Positions 6,155-13,925 of a stretch of DNA of 16,046 bases are shown piece by piece. Position 1 is the first letter of the stretch. Each line of letters starts with the position of its first letter. Below the pieces are notes generated by a model that was given only the letters and a program-made list of their open reading frames with translations, was not told the DNA's origin and made no database searches. Both the position numbers and the translations under genes were made by a program. Source of the stretch: an uncultured Fibrobacter sp. (lineage in GTDB: Bacteria > Fibrobacterota > Fibrobacteria > Fibrobacterales > Fibrobacteraceae); NCBI GenBank assembly GCA_934691725.1, contig CAKUTF010000051.1, positions 1-16,046 on the forward strand, read 5' to 3'.

Positions 6155-6742
6155 TTAAAAATTCAAGGCGAACGGCAAATCCAAATGCCGCCGCAACACC
6201 AAGAGAAATGTATAAAACAAAAGCCAGAACCACGTCCAGCGATCGCTCCAAAGTACACGCCTGATCTTCTTTTTTTTATTCATCGCAAAAGTTTCCGGTA
6301 TCCTGTTTTTCCCTTTCGGAAAGAACATTGGCGTTTCGCGTTTCCAGGCGGAAAAGTCCTGCCCGAATTTTTCCGCTAAAAAAATATCTTCGGATTTCGC
6401 GAGAGCGATTACAAACAAAGTAACGGCCAGAGCCAAGATTCCCGAGACACCACACACGCCAAGATGGAACAGGATGAAAGCAAAACAAAAACACAGGTTT
6501 GACAAATACAACGGATGTCGCAATTTTGAATAAATCCCAAAAGTCACAAGTTCCGGGGCGGATTTTTCCTTTCCACGCGAATGTTCCCCGATGACGCGGC
6601 GCGCTTCAATGCGCAAGACGAAGCCGAGCAGCGCAAGACATATTGCCGACATGGAAAGATTTTTCGCAGAATACGGCAACGACCAAAGAACAATGGCGAA
6701 CACGCCCAAAACTTCTCCGCGAAACCGGTAAAGCCATTTCAT
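6155..6742 (-). CDS. Small integral-membrane methyltransferase (ICMT/PEMT-like family)
   Basis: 195 aa. Hydrophobic segments lie at about 11-27, 31-46, 80-117 and 168-186. The isoprenylcysteine carboxyl methyltransferase-like signature is clear: GIYSKLRHPLYLSN (69-82, core RHP 75-77), then Glu118 in a short helix, FG (126-127), and a closing FFP (140-142). These residues bind S-adenosylmethionine in the family. The acceptor could be a lipid or membrane-bound small molecule; bacterial members are mostly uncharacterised. Its start overlaps the ABC transporter stop as ATGA (6739-6742) and its stop is 7 nt before waaA, so it is made with lipid A machinery and a lipid-type acceptor is a reasonable guess. 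The basic tail after 155 is unusual. Confidence 0.8.
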   Translation of the reverse strand: MKWLYRFRGEVLGVFAIVLWSLPYSAKNLSMSAICLALLGFVLRIEARRVIGEHSRGKEKSAPELVTFGIYSKLRHPLYLSNLCFCFAFILFHLGVCGVSGILALAVTLFVIALAKSEDIFLAEKFGQDFSAWKRETPMFFPKGKNRIPETFAMNKKKKIRRVLWSDRWTWFWLLFYTFLLVLRRHLDLPFALNF

Positions 6743-8313
6743 CGCAAAATACCCGTTTTCGAAAAATCCAGGACATCAAAACGGACTTTCAAGTCATCTC
6801 CAACCGGTTCGTGCGACGCGAGGAAAATCCATTTCCCGTAGAACTCCGCACATTCTAGGAAGCACCGCAGAATCGGTTCCCGTTCCCGTTCGGCGATAAA
6901 AGCGAAAGGTTCGTCGAGCAGGACCATTTTCGCCGGAGATGAAAGCGCCCACAGAAGCGCCACCTTCGCCCGTTCGCCGCCTGAAAGTCCGCGTTTTTCG
7001 AGAAGCCTTTCCGCAGACAGCAAGTTCATCATCTTCGAAAAAGCGCCTTCGCCTCGGAGCATCCGAACACGCCGCAAAAGGATATCCCTGTCAGGCAAAA
7101 TCAAATCCTGCGAAACGAAAAAGATTCCGTTCTCGGCAAGCGTTTCCGGCAAAAAGATTTTTCCGGAAACAGGCTCTTCCAATCCGCAGACAAGCCGCAA
7201 GAACGTCGATTTTCCGCAGCCATTCGGACCTTGCAAAAGGACCGGTTTTCCCGACAAAAGTTTCAAATTCAAACATTCGAAAACTGGATTACTTTGTGCG
7301 GAATTCCCATAGGAAAAGCCGACATCCGAAAAGACAAGCGAACCACCCTGTCGAAAAATTTTCTGTCGTTTCCGGGGCTCCCTTTCCAAATTTTGCAGAG
7401 CGTCCTGCGCACTTTTCGCGAGCCGAATCTGGGGAAGCAGCCGAGCGCACTCCTTGACAGGCTTGTAGCAAAGGAACAAGGCGGAACAATACAGAACAAG
7501 TCCTTCCGCATCCAGAAGTCCCGAGAGAATCATCCAGCCACAAAAAGCGAGTACCAGGACTACTGCAGCAAGCGAAAAAGCCTCCATCCCTTGGGAAAGC
7601 GCGACCTTCCGCCTGCCGACGCTTAAGCCCGAAACCTGCACGGCGCGAATCGATTCCTGGACCTTTTTTCCGATTTGCGAAAGTTCCTCTCCGGAACACC
7701 ACAGCCGGTAAAAACGCTTCGCTTGTTCCATCTCGCCTCGAAGCTTTCCGCGAAACATCATCTCGCCTTCCACCGAAGGCTTTAATGCTTGCATTTTTCT
7801 CTGCACAAAGGAAACAATCGGAAGCACGATGAGCAGCACGGCGAGCGTGAGCCCCGGCGAAATAAAGAAAAGAACCGGCAAGAAAACCAGTAGCTGCAAA
7901 ACGGCCTGCAATGCAAACATCAGGGATTCCGCGCTAAAGCTCACGACATGCACCGCATCGTAGGCTACCGCCAGCCGTTCTTCGCTTTTTTCTTCGTGGA
8001 AAAATTTCGGCGCGAGCGTCCGCAACCGGCGAGCAAACCACAAGAGAAGCCCCGTTTCCAGGCGACGGCACATTTTTTCAATCGACACGCCTCGCAGATA
8101 GGAAAGCCCCCACCGCAAAACGACCAACAAAAAAGCTCCCGAAAGCCAACACCCGAGCGGGAAATCCACCTTTTTTCCCAGGATTTCCATAAAAAGGCGA
8201 ATAGCGCCCAAAAGCGCCGCATCGGCAAGGCTCGCGAGCAAAACCAGCGGAAACAGGCGGAAAAAAGCCCTGCGGAGATTCCTTTTCAGCCAATCGGAGG
8301 GATTCATGGTCAT
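6739..8313 (-). CDS. ABC exporter half-transporter (membrane domain fused to ATPase)
   Basis: 524 aa. The membrane domain (about 1-300) has hydrophobic segments near 18-42, 52-72, 128-170 and 243-283. The ATPase domain (about 325-524) carries Walker A GPNGCGKST (362-370), Q-loop Gln402, signature LSGGE (443-447), Walker B MVLLDEP with Asp467-Glu468, and H-loop His501. The D-loop reads AFIAE in place of the usual SALD. It is shorter than MsbA-type exporters (about 580 aa), mainly in the nucleotide-binding domain. It should work as a homodimer or with a partner not in this window. As first gene of the operon with waaA, export of a lipid or envelope precursor is likely but unproven. Two starts are possible (8313 or 8307); neither has a Shine-Dalgarno. 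Confidence 0.88.
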   Translation of the reverse strand: MTMNPSDWLKRNLRRAFFRLFPLVLLASLADAALLGAIRLFMEILGKKVDFPLGCWLSGAFLLVVLRWGLSYLRGVSIEKMCRRLETGLLLWFARRLRTLAPKFFHEEKSEERLAVAYDAVHVVSFSAESLMFALQAVLQLLVFLPVLFFISPGLTLAVLLIVLPIVSFVQRKMQALKPSVEGEMMFRGKLRGEMEQAKRFYRLWCSGEELSQIGKKVQESIRAVQVSGLSVGRRKVALSQGMEAFSLAAVVLVLAFCGWMILSGLLDAEGLVLYCSALFLCYKPVKECARLLPQIRLAKSAQDALQNLEREPRKRQKIFRQGGSLVFSDVGFSYGNSAQSNPVFECLNLKLLSGKPVLLQGPNGCGKSTFLRLVCGLEEPVSGKIFLPETLAENGIFFVSQDLILPDRDILLRRVRMLRGEGAFSKMMNLLSAERLLEKRGLSGGERAKVALLWALSSPAKMVLLDEPFAFIAEREREPILRCFLECAEFYGKWIFLASHEPVGDDLKVRFDVLDFSKTGILR

Positions 8314-8323
8314 TTAAAATAGA

Positions 8324-8353
8324 ATTTTAAACTTTTCCCCTTGACTAATCCAA
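8324..8353 (-). promoter_or_regulatory. Candidate promoter for the ABC-waaA-ispH operon
   Basis: On the minus strand TTGGAT (8353-8348) and TAAAAT (8329-8324) are 18 bp apart. This puts the start near 8317, only a few bases before the ATG, which matches the absent ribosome binding site (near-leaderless). The -35 lies inside the spacer of the divergent tRNA promoter, so the two would compete for polymerase. Confidence 0.35.
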
Positions 8354-8368
8354 ATAGTTTCCTATATT
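8341..8368 (+). promoter_or_regulatory. sigma70-like promoter of tRNA-Glu
   Basis: TTGACT (8341-8346), a 16-bp spacer and TATATT (8363-8368), with the expected start near 8375, about 11 nt before the mature tRNA 5' end. Confidence 0.7.
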
Positions 8369-8385
8369 TGGCACATCTAAGCGAT

Positions 8386-8458
8386 GCCCCTATCGTCTAG
8401 AGGCCTAGGACATGGGATTTTCATTCCCAGAACATGGGTTCGAATCCCGTTGGGGGTA
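8386..8458 (+). tRNA. tRNA-Glu, anticodon UUC
   Basis: A 73-nt cloverleaf. Acceptor GCCCCTA (8386-8392) pairs with TGGGGGT (8451-8457), with wobble pairs at 1-72 and 6-67; the discriminator is A8458. The D arm is GTCTAGAGGCCTAGGAC. The anticodon stem TGGGA/TCCCA encloses the loop TTTTCAT, giving anticodon TTC. The T arm is ATGGG-TTCGAAT-CCCGT. It resembles bacterial tRNA-Glu throughout. The 3' CCA is not encoded (TATA follows), so it must be added enzymatically. Confidence 0.95.
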
Positions 8459-8463
8459 TAAAA

Positions 8464-8496
8464 AGGTTCGTTGCAGAAGCAGCGGACCTTTTTTTT
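8464..8496 (+). terminator. Intrinsic terminator of tRNA-Glu
   Basis: AGGTTCGTTGC and GCAGCGGACCT pair over 11 bp (G-T wobbles included) around the loop AGAA, followed by eight T. It starts 5 nt after the tRNA. Confidence 0.9.
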
Positions 8497-8524
8497 GTCG
8501 TCTATCGAAATTTCAACATCCACC

Positions 8525-8571
8525 TTGACAGGTAAACGATCGTTTTCTATTTTCGGTAAACGGTCGTTTAC
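8525..8571 (+). promoter_or_regulatory. TetR-GNAT promoter with two embedded TetR-type operators
   Basis: The -35 is a perfect TTGACA (8525-8530), the spacer 17 bp and the -10 TATTTT (8548-8553), with start near 8560. Operator 1, GTAAACGATCGTTTTC (8532-8547), fills the spacer. Operator 2, GTAAACGGTCGTTTAC (8556-8571), covers the start point and is perfect in its 7-bp arms. The centres are 24 bp apart. A partial half-site TATCGTTT follows at 8574. Binding at either site would block polymerase, so negative autoregulation by the TetR protein encoded just downstream is the natural reading. Confidence 0.85.
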
Positions 8572-8590
8572 TTTATCGTTTAAGAAAAGA

Positions 8591-9202
8591 ATGAATACAA
8601 CCAAGGAAAAAATCTTATTTGCCGCGCTGAAGCTCTTTTCGCATAAGGGATTTACGGCAGTCTCCACAAGCGATATCGCGGGAGAACTTTCGCTCACCAA
8701 AGGCGCTCTTTACAAACATTTTAAAAACAAGCGGGACATTTTCCGCGCCATTTTAAAAAAGATGGAAGAAAATGACGCTCAGAGCGCAAGCCTTTTTTCC
8801 CTGCCGGAAAAAACGCGCCAAGCCGATCCCGAAGCCTACGGGCAAGCTTCCGCCAAGGCTCTTTTCGAGTTTACCCGGAACCGGTTCGCCTACTGGACCG
8901 AGAACGATTTTGCCGTCAAGTTTCGTCGAATGCTTTCCCACGAACGCTTCACCGACAAGATTTCCGGCAAGCTATTCCAGCAGTATCTTTGCGAGGGCCC
9001 CTTTCGCTACACCCGTGACATTTTCCAATCGCTCGGGTTCGAGCAACCGGACAAACTCGCCATGGACTTTTTCGCTCCGCTATTTTTCCTCTACAGCCTG
9101 AGCGACAACTCGAAGCAAAAAGTCGAAATTCAAAAGCTTTTCAACCTGCACTTACAGGAAATGGAGAAAAACATCAATGGACAAATGCATCATCCGAAAT
9201 GA
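8591..9202 (+). CDS. TetR/AcrR-family transcriptional regulator
   Basis: 203 aa, the usual TetR length. The N-terminal helix-turn-helix domain is plain: TKEKILFAALKLFSHKGF (4-21), TSDIAGELSLTKGALYKHF (26-44) and KNKRDIF. The C-terminal ligand and dimer domain (about 60-200) is variable and has many Phe residues, and its ligand cannot be inferred. The start at 8591 (MNTTKEK) is chosen because it gives the normal TetR N-terminus; an open frame runs up to 8471 but passes through the promoter and tRNA terminator. The Shine-Dalgarno is weak (AAGAAAAG). Its last 26 bases overlap the acetyltransferase gene, so the two are co-transcribed from the operator-laden promoter. Confidence 0.93.
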   Translation: MNTTKEKILFAALKLFSHKGFTAVSTSDIAGELSLTKGALYKHFKNKRDIFRAILKKMEENDAQSASLFSLPEKTRQADPEAYGQASAKALFEFTRNRFAYWTENDFAVKFRRMLSHERFTDKISGKLFQQYLCEGPFRYTRDIFQSLGFEQPDKLAMDFFAPLFFLYSLSDNSKQKVEIQKLFNLHLQEMEKNINGQMHHPK

Positions 9203-9764
9203 AACGCCCGACGATTACCGCAAAGTCGAAAGCCTTACCCGAAAGGCTTTCTGGAACGTCTATCGCCCGGGATGCCTTGAACATTACGTTCTGCACAATT
9301 TCCGAACCGACCCCGATTTCGTCAAAGAGCTGGATTTCGTAATGGAACGCGACGGAAATATCATCGGGCATGTGATGTTTGCCCATGCAAAAATCCAGAG
9401 CGACAACGGCATTCAAATTCCCATCATGACGTTCGGCCCCATCTGCATCGACCCGAAATTCCAGCGCCAAGGATTCGGCAAGAAGCTTTTGGATTTTTCG
9501 ACGGGACGCGCTGCGGAACTCGGAGCGAACGCGCTTGCGATTTGCGGAAACATCGCCTTTTACGGCAAGAGCGGATTTGTCCGCGGAAAGGAAAAGGGAA
9601 TCCGCTACGCAGACGATCCCGACGCCGACTATTTCCTCGTCAAGGAGCTTTCGAAGGATTTTCTCGACAAGGTCCGCGGCACGTTCCGCGAGCCCAAAGG
9701 CTATTTCGTGAGCGAAGCCGACGCCAAGGAATTCGACAGGCAGTTTGCCGAAGACCTCGATTGA
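9177..9764 (+). CDS. GNAT-family N-acetyltransferase
   Basis: 195 aa. The GNAT fold transfers acetyl from acetyl-CoA to an amine. Motif A is clear: TFGPICIDPKFQRQGFGKKL (85-104), with the pyrophosphate-binding Q96-R97-Q98-G99-F100-G101. The N-terminal part (IRNETPDDYRKVESLTRKAF) and GHVMFAH (64-70) match the YhbS-like subgroup. About 40 extra residues after 155 form a charged C-terminal extension. GGAG lies 11-14 nt before the ATG, inside the tetR end. The partnership with a self-regulated TetR suggests acetylation of a toxic or signal molecule that the TetR may sense; the substrate is unknown. Confidence 0.9.
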   Translation: MDKCIIRNETPDDYRKVESLTRKAFWNVYRPGCLEHYVLHNFRTDPDFVKELDFVMERDGNIIGHVMFAHAKIQSDNGIQIPIMTFGPICIDPKFQRQGFGKKLLDFSTGRAAELGANALAICGNIAFYGKSGFVRGKEKGIRYADDPDADYFLVKELSKDFLDKVRGTFREPKGYFVSEADAKEFDRQFAEDLD

Positions 9765-9770
9765 ATTTTT

Positions 9771-10520
9771 TCAGCTTCCGGTTTTCTGGAGAATCTTTTT
9801 CTTAAGGTCCTTCAGCTTCCAGCGTGTCCGCTTGTCTTCCACCAGAAAATCCGAGCGAACGCCCCGGTCGAGAGCCTTGTCCACAAATTCCAGCGCTTCG
9901 CCGTAGCGTTTCTGGTCAAGGCGCAACTCCGCGAGAAAAAGCATCGTGTTGATATCCTTCGGATTTTCCTCGTGAGCCATCAGCAAATACTTTTCGGCAA
10001 GTTTCTTGTCGGGCCAGTTCAGGAAGATGGGAATATAGGGGAGAAGCTGGTGCGCGCGACCGAGAAACTGGTAATTTTTCGCTTCGAGCGAAAGGTCCCG
10101 GACCTTGGCGGCTGCACCCTCCTTGACCGCCTGGAACGCCCCGTATTCATTAGCCCACAGTGAAAGGTTCTGCGCATAGAGCGACGTGATTCTCGGGTTG
10201 TCCGGGAACTTCGCATGCATCTCCTCGCCAAACTTCTTGGATTCGGCAAAGAGCTTTAACCGAGCCTTGTGATCAAAGACCACATGGCAACCCTTGAAAT
10301 AATAGGCATAGAGCAGTTTTTCCGCTGCGATTTCCTCGACGGCGGAATCTTTCAACGCGCGCTTGTAGGCGACAATCATCTTTTCGACGACCGCGGAATC
10401 CGCACGGTCGTTTTTTGAATGAAGCGCCCGATTTTCGAACCAATAGTTACCGCTATCCAAGTCGCTGTTTGCCATGGCAAAGCCAAAAGACAAAAGCAAG
10501 AGGAATTTGAAGCGAAACAT
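9771..10520 (-). CDS. Exported TPR-like protein, function unknown
   Basis: 249 aa. Residues 1-17 (MFRFKFLLLLSFGFAMA) form a signal peptide with likely cleavage after AMA, and no lipobox Cys, so the product should be periplasmic or secreted. The rest is alpha-helical; paired helices of TPR type are seen at about 180-225 (KKLAEKYLLMAHEENPKD followed by LFLAELRLDQKRYGEALEFV). The C-terminus is strongly basic. I do not recognise a specific family. The stop codon lies 6 nt from that of the convergent GNAT gene. The upstream small ORF ends 10 nt before its start, so the two may be one unit. Confidence 0.75.
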   Translation of the reverse strand: MFRFKFLLLLSFGFAMANSDLDSGNYWFENRALHSKNDRADSAVVEKMIVAYKRALKDSAVEEIAAEKLLYAYYFKGCHVVFDHKARLKLFAESKKFGEEMHAKFPDNPRITSLYAQNLSLWANEYGAFQAVKEGAAAKVRDLSLEAKNYQFLGRAHQLLPYIPIFLNWPDKKLAEKYLLMAHEENPKDINTMLFLAELRLDQKRYGEALEFVDKALDRGVRSDFLVEDKRTRWKLKDLKKKILQKTGS

Positions 10521-10530
10521 TTTCTTCAGG

Positions 10531-10674
10531 TCAGATTTTCCACGTCTGGAGAAGTCGATTCACAGCGGCAATACGCGCTTTTTCTTCTTCGATTCCATGG
10601 AATGCCTTGAAAAGAAGGTTGCGATATTCCATAAGCGCCGTACGAATGATGACTTTTTCTTCTTTTGTAAGCAT
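10531..10674 (-). CDS. Small hypothetical protein, 47 aa
   Basis: An ORF starting MLTKEEKVIIRTALMEYRN and ending RLLQTWKI, charged and probably helical, with no membrane segment. Its stop is 10 nt before the start of the exported TPR-like gene on the same strand. TATACT lies 4 nt before the ATG and the Shine-Dalgarno is poor. The reading frame has plausible codon use, but 47 codons is short for proof. It may be a real small gene or the leader of the next gene. Confidence 0.45.
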   Translation of the reverse strand: MLTKEEKVIIRTALMEYRNLLFKAFHGIEEEKARIAAVNRLLQTWKI

Positions 10675-10720
10675 AGCAAGTATAAGCTAGAAATTTTCCC
10701 TTGGCGGCAAAGGTTTATAA

Positions 10721-12073
10721 TTATTGTTTTTTGCGTTTAGCGAACTTTCCCGTGAAATAGTCCTGCTGGCGCGTCGAACCTAGAACGGCATGCCACAGCG
10801 GGCTGTCCGGCTTAATCTTCCGGCGTTCGCTCACGGCAAAGTCTATCGGCACATGGGTAAACTTCTCGTTCATGCTGCCGACGACCATGTTCGTCTTGCC
10901 CGCCATCGCAGCGTGGACGGCGTTTTCCGCCAACTGGTAACAGAAAATCGCATCGGTTCCCTTGGCCGGGATGCTGCGGACCATGTAGCTCGGGTCAAAA
11001 TACTTGATGTTGATTTCCGTCCCGACCTTCTTGAAATGCTCGTCAATTTTTTCGACCAGATAGTCGCCGATGTCGTACTTGAGGATGTTTCCCGAAGCGT
11101 CCTTCCGCTGCGGAAGCCCTTTGAAAAGATGCTGCCCCGCACCTTCGGCAACGACAAGGACCGCATGTTTCTTGCCAATCGCGTAGCGGTTTTCGAGCGC
11201 ATTGAAAAGTCCGCCTTCGCCTTCGAGCTTGAACGGGACTTCGGGAATCAGGCAGAAGTTCACGACCGTCGTCGCAAGAGACGCGTCCGCGGCGATAAAC
11301 CCGGAATCGCGCCCCATGAGCTTCACTAGCCCTAGACCGTTGAAAGCGCCGTTCGCTTCGCAGTGGGCGCTCATGATCACGTTGCACGCGGCAAGAACTG
11401 CCGTTTCAAATCCGAAAGTCCGATCGACCAGGTTCAAGTCGTTATCAATCGTCTTGGGAATCCCGATTACCGAAATAGGCTGCTTCCGGCGCTTGATTTC
11501 CTTGGCGATATCCCGTGCTCCGCGGAGCGTCCCGTCACCGCCGATGCAGAAGAGCATATTGATGTTCAGACGCATCAGCGTATCGACCATCGTTTCGGAG
11601 CTTTGCTCGCCGCGCGAGCTTCCGAGAATCGTTCCGCCGTCTTCCTGGATGTTATCGACGATATCCGGGTCGAGAATCTGCGGAGCGTATCCGTATTCGG
11701 GATTGAGACCGCGGTAGCCGTAGGGAATTCCGAAGATGTTCCGCACGCCGTAATCGAACCATAGAACACGGACAAGGCTCTTGATGACATTGTTGAGGCC
11801 CGGGCAGAGACCGCCACAGGTGACGATAGCCGCACGCGTCCACGAAGGATCGTGATAGATCATCTGCCGCGGACCGGCCGCTTCGAGGGACGGGATAGGC
11901 TTTCCCGCCTTGGCAAACTTTTCGATTGTCGCAACATCTGTCGCGAGACTGACCCGCTTGGAATCATCGACAAACTTCAGGCCTTTCATCGGAGAAAGCA
12001 GCGTGCACTTGCCGACGGTTTCTATCGAAAGGTCGTATTGGTCGGGATTTTCAAGAATGTCTTCCTTTGTCAT
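10721..12073 (-). CDS. ATP-dependent 6-phosphofructokinase (long, group-X type)
   Basis: 450 aa cytosolic enzyme phosphorylating fructose 6-phosphate to the 1,6-bisphosphate in glycolysis. PFK motifs are intact: TCGGLCPGLNNVI (85-97), the GGDGT loop (178-182), GIPKTIDND (204-212, catalytic Asp210) and MGRDSGF (253-259). Gly181 in GGDGT, where pyrophosphate enzymes have Asp, points to ATP as donor. Lys207 in PKTIDND, where E. coli PfkA has Gly, is typical of the long clade of trypanosomes and some spirochaetes. An N-terminal extension of about 80 residues also fits that clade. GAGGCG lies 5-10 nt before the ATG. It starts 49 nt after the histidine kinase stop, so it could be read from that operon or its own promoter. 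Confidence 0.93.
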   Translation of the reverse strand: MTKEDILENPDQYDLSIETVGKCTLLSPMKGLKFVDDSKRVSLATDVATIEKFAKAGKPIPSLEAAGPRQMIYHDPSWTRAAIVTCGGLCPGLNNVIKSLVRVLWFDYGVRNIFGIPYGYRGLNPEYGYAPQILDPDIVDNIQEDGGTILGSSRGEQSSETMVDTLMRLNINMLFCIGGDGTLRGARDIAKEIKRRKQPISVIGIPKTIDNDLNLVDRTFGFETAVLAACNVIMSAHCEANGAFNGLGLVKLMGRDSGFIAADASLATTVVNFCLIPEVPFKLEGEGGLFNALENRYAIGKKHAVLVVAEGAGQHLFKGLPQRKDASGNILKYDIGDYLVEKIDEHFKKVGTEINIKYFDPSYMVRSIPAKGTDAIFCYQLAENAVHAAMAGKTNMVVGSMNEKFTHVPIDFAVSERRKIKPDSPLWHAVLGSTRQQDYFTGKFAKRKKQ

Positions 12074-12122
12074 AGACGCCTCGTGTTTCTCTATAAAATC
12101 TAGAAAACGAACATTCCGGGGA

Positions 12123-13925
12123 CTAGATATTCAAGAGCGGTAAATGCAGCTTCGTCCGAAGCCCCGGGTTTGCGTTCTCGATTTCGATTTTCATATTTGT
12201 CATGTCGCAGAGCTTCTTGACCATCGAAAGTCCGATGCCCGTCCCCGCAGTCGTGCGGGTCATCTCGTTTCCGATGCGGTAAAATTCCTCGAAGACGTGC
12301 TCCATTTCCTTGGCGGGGATTCCCGGTCCGTAGTCGCGGACGACAAAATACACGTCGTCTTCCCGGACGCGAAGTTCGAGAACTATCATCTTGTAGGCGC
12401 TTTCCCGCGCGAACTTGAGCGAATTATCGACAACGTTCATCAGAATCTGCATCACGGCATCCTTATCGAGCGCAAGCTCCATGTTGCAGATGTCGCTCGT
12501 CACGGTCAAATCGAAACCGTTCTTTTCGATGTTCTGCGTGTACGTGGCGACAAAAGTGTCGAGAATCGTCTTCGGGTTGATCTTCGTAAACTGCACGTTC
12601 CAGTTTCCGCGTTCGAGCTTCGAAAGGTTCAGCACGTTCTGGATCAGCCGCGAAAGCCTTTCCGTTTCGCTCACGATAAGCCCGTAATACTTTTGCCGTT
12701 TCGTCTCGTTTGCGACCCAGGAGTTCTGCAAAAGCTCCGCATACATCCGGATGGCCGTAAGCGGCGTTTTCAGTTCGTGGCTCACCGCCGACACAAAATC
12801 CTGCCTCTTGTTCGCCAAGCGGATCTGGCTACGCGTCGAACGGTAAACCGCGACGAATCCGCCGAGAATCGCTCCGCAAATCACGATTCCGATGAGGATT
12901 ATCAGGGCGCGCCCCATCCCGGAACTTTCCTCCGTCAGATAGACCGAAAGAAACATTTCGTTCAGCGGGAACTGCAGCGGGACATCGAGGAGTTTCCCGC
13001 GGGAATTTTTTATATCGCCGAAAATGACATAGGGAACGTCTTTCGTCCCGAATTCCAGCGCAAAGCCCTGTTCCGTCGGATTGAACTGCATTTCGTTAAA
13101 GACGAGCTTTTCCAGGTAGGGGCGCAAGCGGACCGCATAGCCCTGGATGAACTGCTCATTGTTCCGCCAGACGTTCCGGTAATAGACGATGTAGTTCTGG
13201 TTGAACTTCGCCTGGAACGGGTCGATTTCCACTTCGAGAATTGTCGGGTTCGGGATGGAATCGTCATCCTGCACGACGCCTTTCTCGGAAATGCGACGGA
13301 TACGCGCCGACTCCACATCGAAAAGGAAGCTCTCCGTCTGCGAACTCTGCTCGTAGCGTCGCTGGAACTTCTTGCTTTCGTTCAGCTTCACCGCAAGCGA
13401 CAGGTTTTTTCCGTAAAGGCGGTCGAGACTGTCCTGCGTATTCGTCTGGACCTGCGTCCGGCTGCGCCCCTCGTTGTGGATTCCGAGCTGATCGAGAACG
13501 TTCCGGATGCTGTCCCGCACGATTTCACGCTTGGCGCGGTCCTCGACCGGAATTTTTTCGAGGATGCCGTCCGGGAGAACCGGCGTGTGCATGTCGTCAT
13601 CCGGGTCGAGCTGGAAAAATCCGATCATCCCGCCGCCGTAATGGCTGCGGATAGGCATTTCCGCAAGCTTTGAAATCGTCACTTCCTCGCCGCCGATAAT
13701 CGAAACAGCCCGGATAAAGCGGTATTCGGAATAGGATCTTTGCTCTTCTATCGCGAGATCGTCGTAAATCCGCTGGTTCAGCATCTGCAAAATGAAATAC
13801 GCCTGTTCCTTGTAGGCGTATTGGGACTCCGTCTGGAGATTCCGGTAGGAATTCACCAAAAGGAGCACGACGGGAACCGCAATGACCAAAAAGAGAAAAA
13901 CGAAAATCAGCTTGAGCCGATTCAT
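12123..13925 (-). CDS. Sensor histidine kinase with large periplasmic domain
   Basis: 600 aa membrane kinase. TM1 is at about 7-25 and TM2 at about 338-361, enclosing a roughly 310-residue periplasmic sensor of no recognised family. The kinase core is complete: H-box SHELKTPL with phospho-acceptor His383, N-box MNVVDNSLKF (496-505), G1 DYGPGIP (531-537), F-box FEEFYR (545-550) and G2 GTGIGL (561-566). There is no evident HAMP between TM2 and the H-box; only about 20 residues separate them. The start codon shares one base with the stop of the response regulator (TGATG), so the two are coupled. The signal is unknown; the neighbouring outer-membrane protein suggests envelope sensing. Confidence 0.94.
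   Translation of the reverse strand: MNRLKLIFVFLFLVIAVPVVLLLVNSYRNLQTESQYAYKEQAYFILQMLNQRIYDDLAIEEQRSYSEYRFIRAVSIIGGEEVTISKLAEMPIRSHYGGGMIGFFQLDPDDDMHTPVLPDGILEKIPVEDRAKREIVRDSIRNVLDQLGIHNEGRSRTQVQTNTQDSLDRLYGKNLSLAVKLNESKKFQRRYEQSSQTESFLFDVESARIRRISEKGVVQDDDSIPNPTILEVEIDPFQAKFNQNYIVYYRNVWRNNEQFIQGYAVRLRPYLEKLVFNEMQFNPTEQGFALEFGTKDVPYVIFGDIKNSRGKLLDVPLQFPLNEMFLSVYLTEESSGMGRALIILIGIVICGAILGGFVAVYRSTRSQIRLANKRQDFVSAVSHELKTPLTAIRMYAELLQNSWVANETKRQKYYGLIVSETERLSRLIQNVLNLSKLERGNWNVQFTKINPKTILDTFVATYTQNIEKNGFDLTVTSDICNMELALDKDAVMQILMNVVDNSLKFARESAYKMIVLELRVREDDVYFVVRDYGPGIPAKEMEHVFEEFYRIGNEMTRTTAGTGIGLSMVKKLCDMTNMKIEIENANPGLRTKLHLPLLNI

Noticed and set aside
8471..8590. Upstream extension of the TetR frame to an ATG at 8471
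   Set aside because: It would begin inside the tRNA terminator and cover the promoter and operators. The start at 8591 gives the standard TetR N-terminus.
12144..13673. 509-codon open frame antisense to the histidine kinase
   Set aside because: Low-complexity, His/Arg/Val-rich translation with no domain. The opposite strand encodes a complete kinase. It is a shadow frame caused by codon bias.
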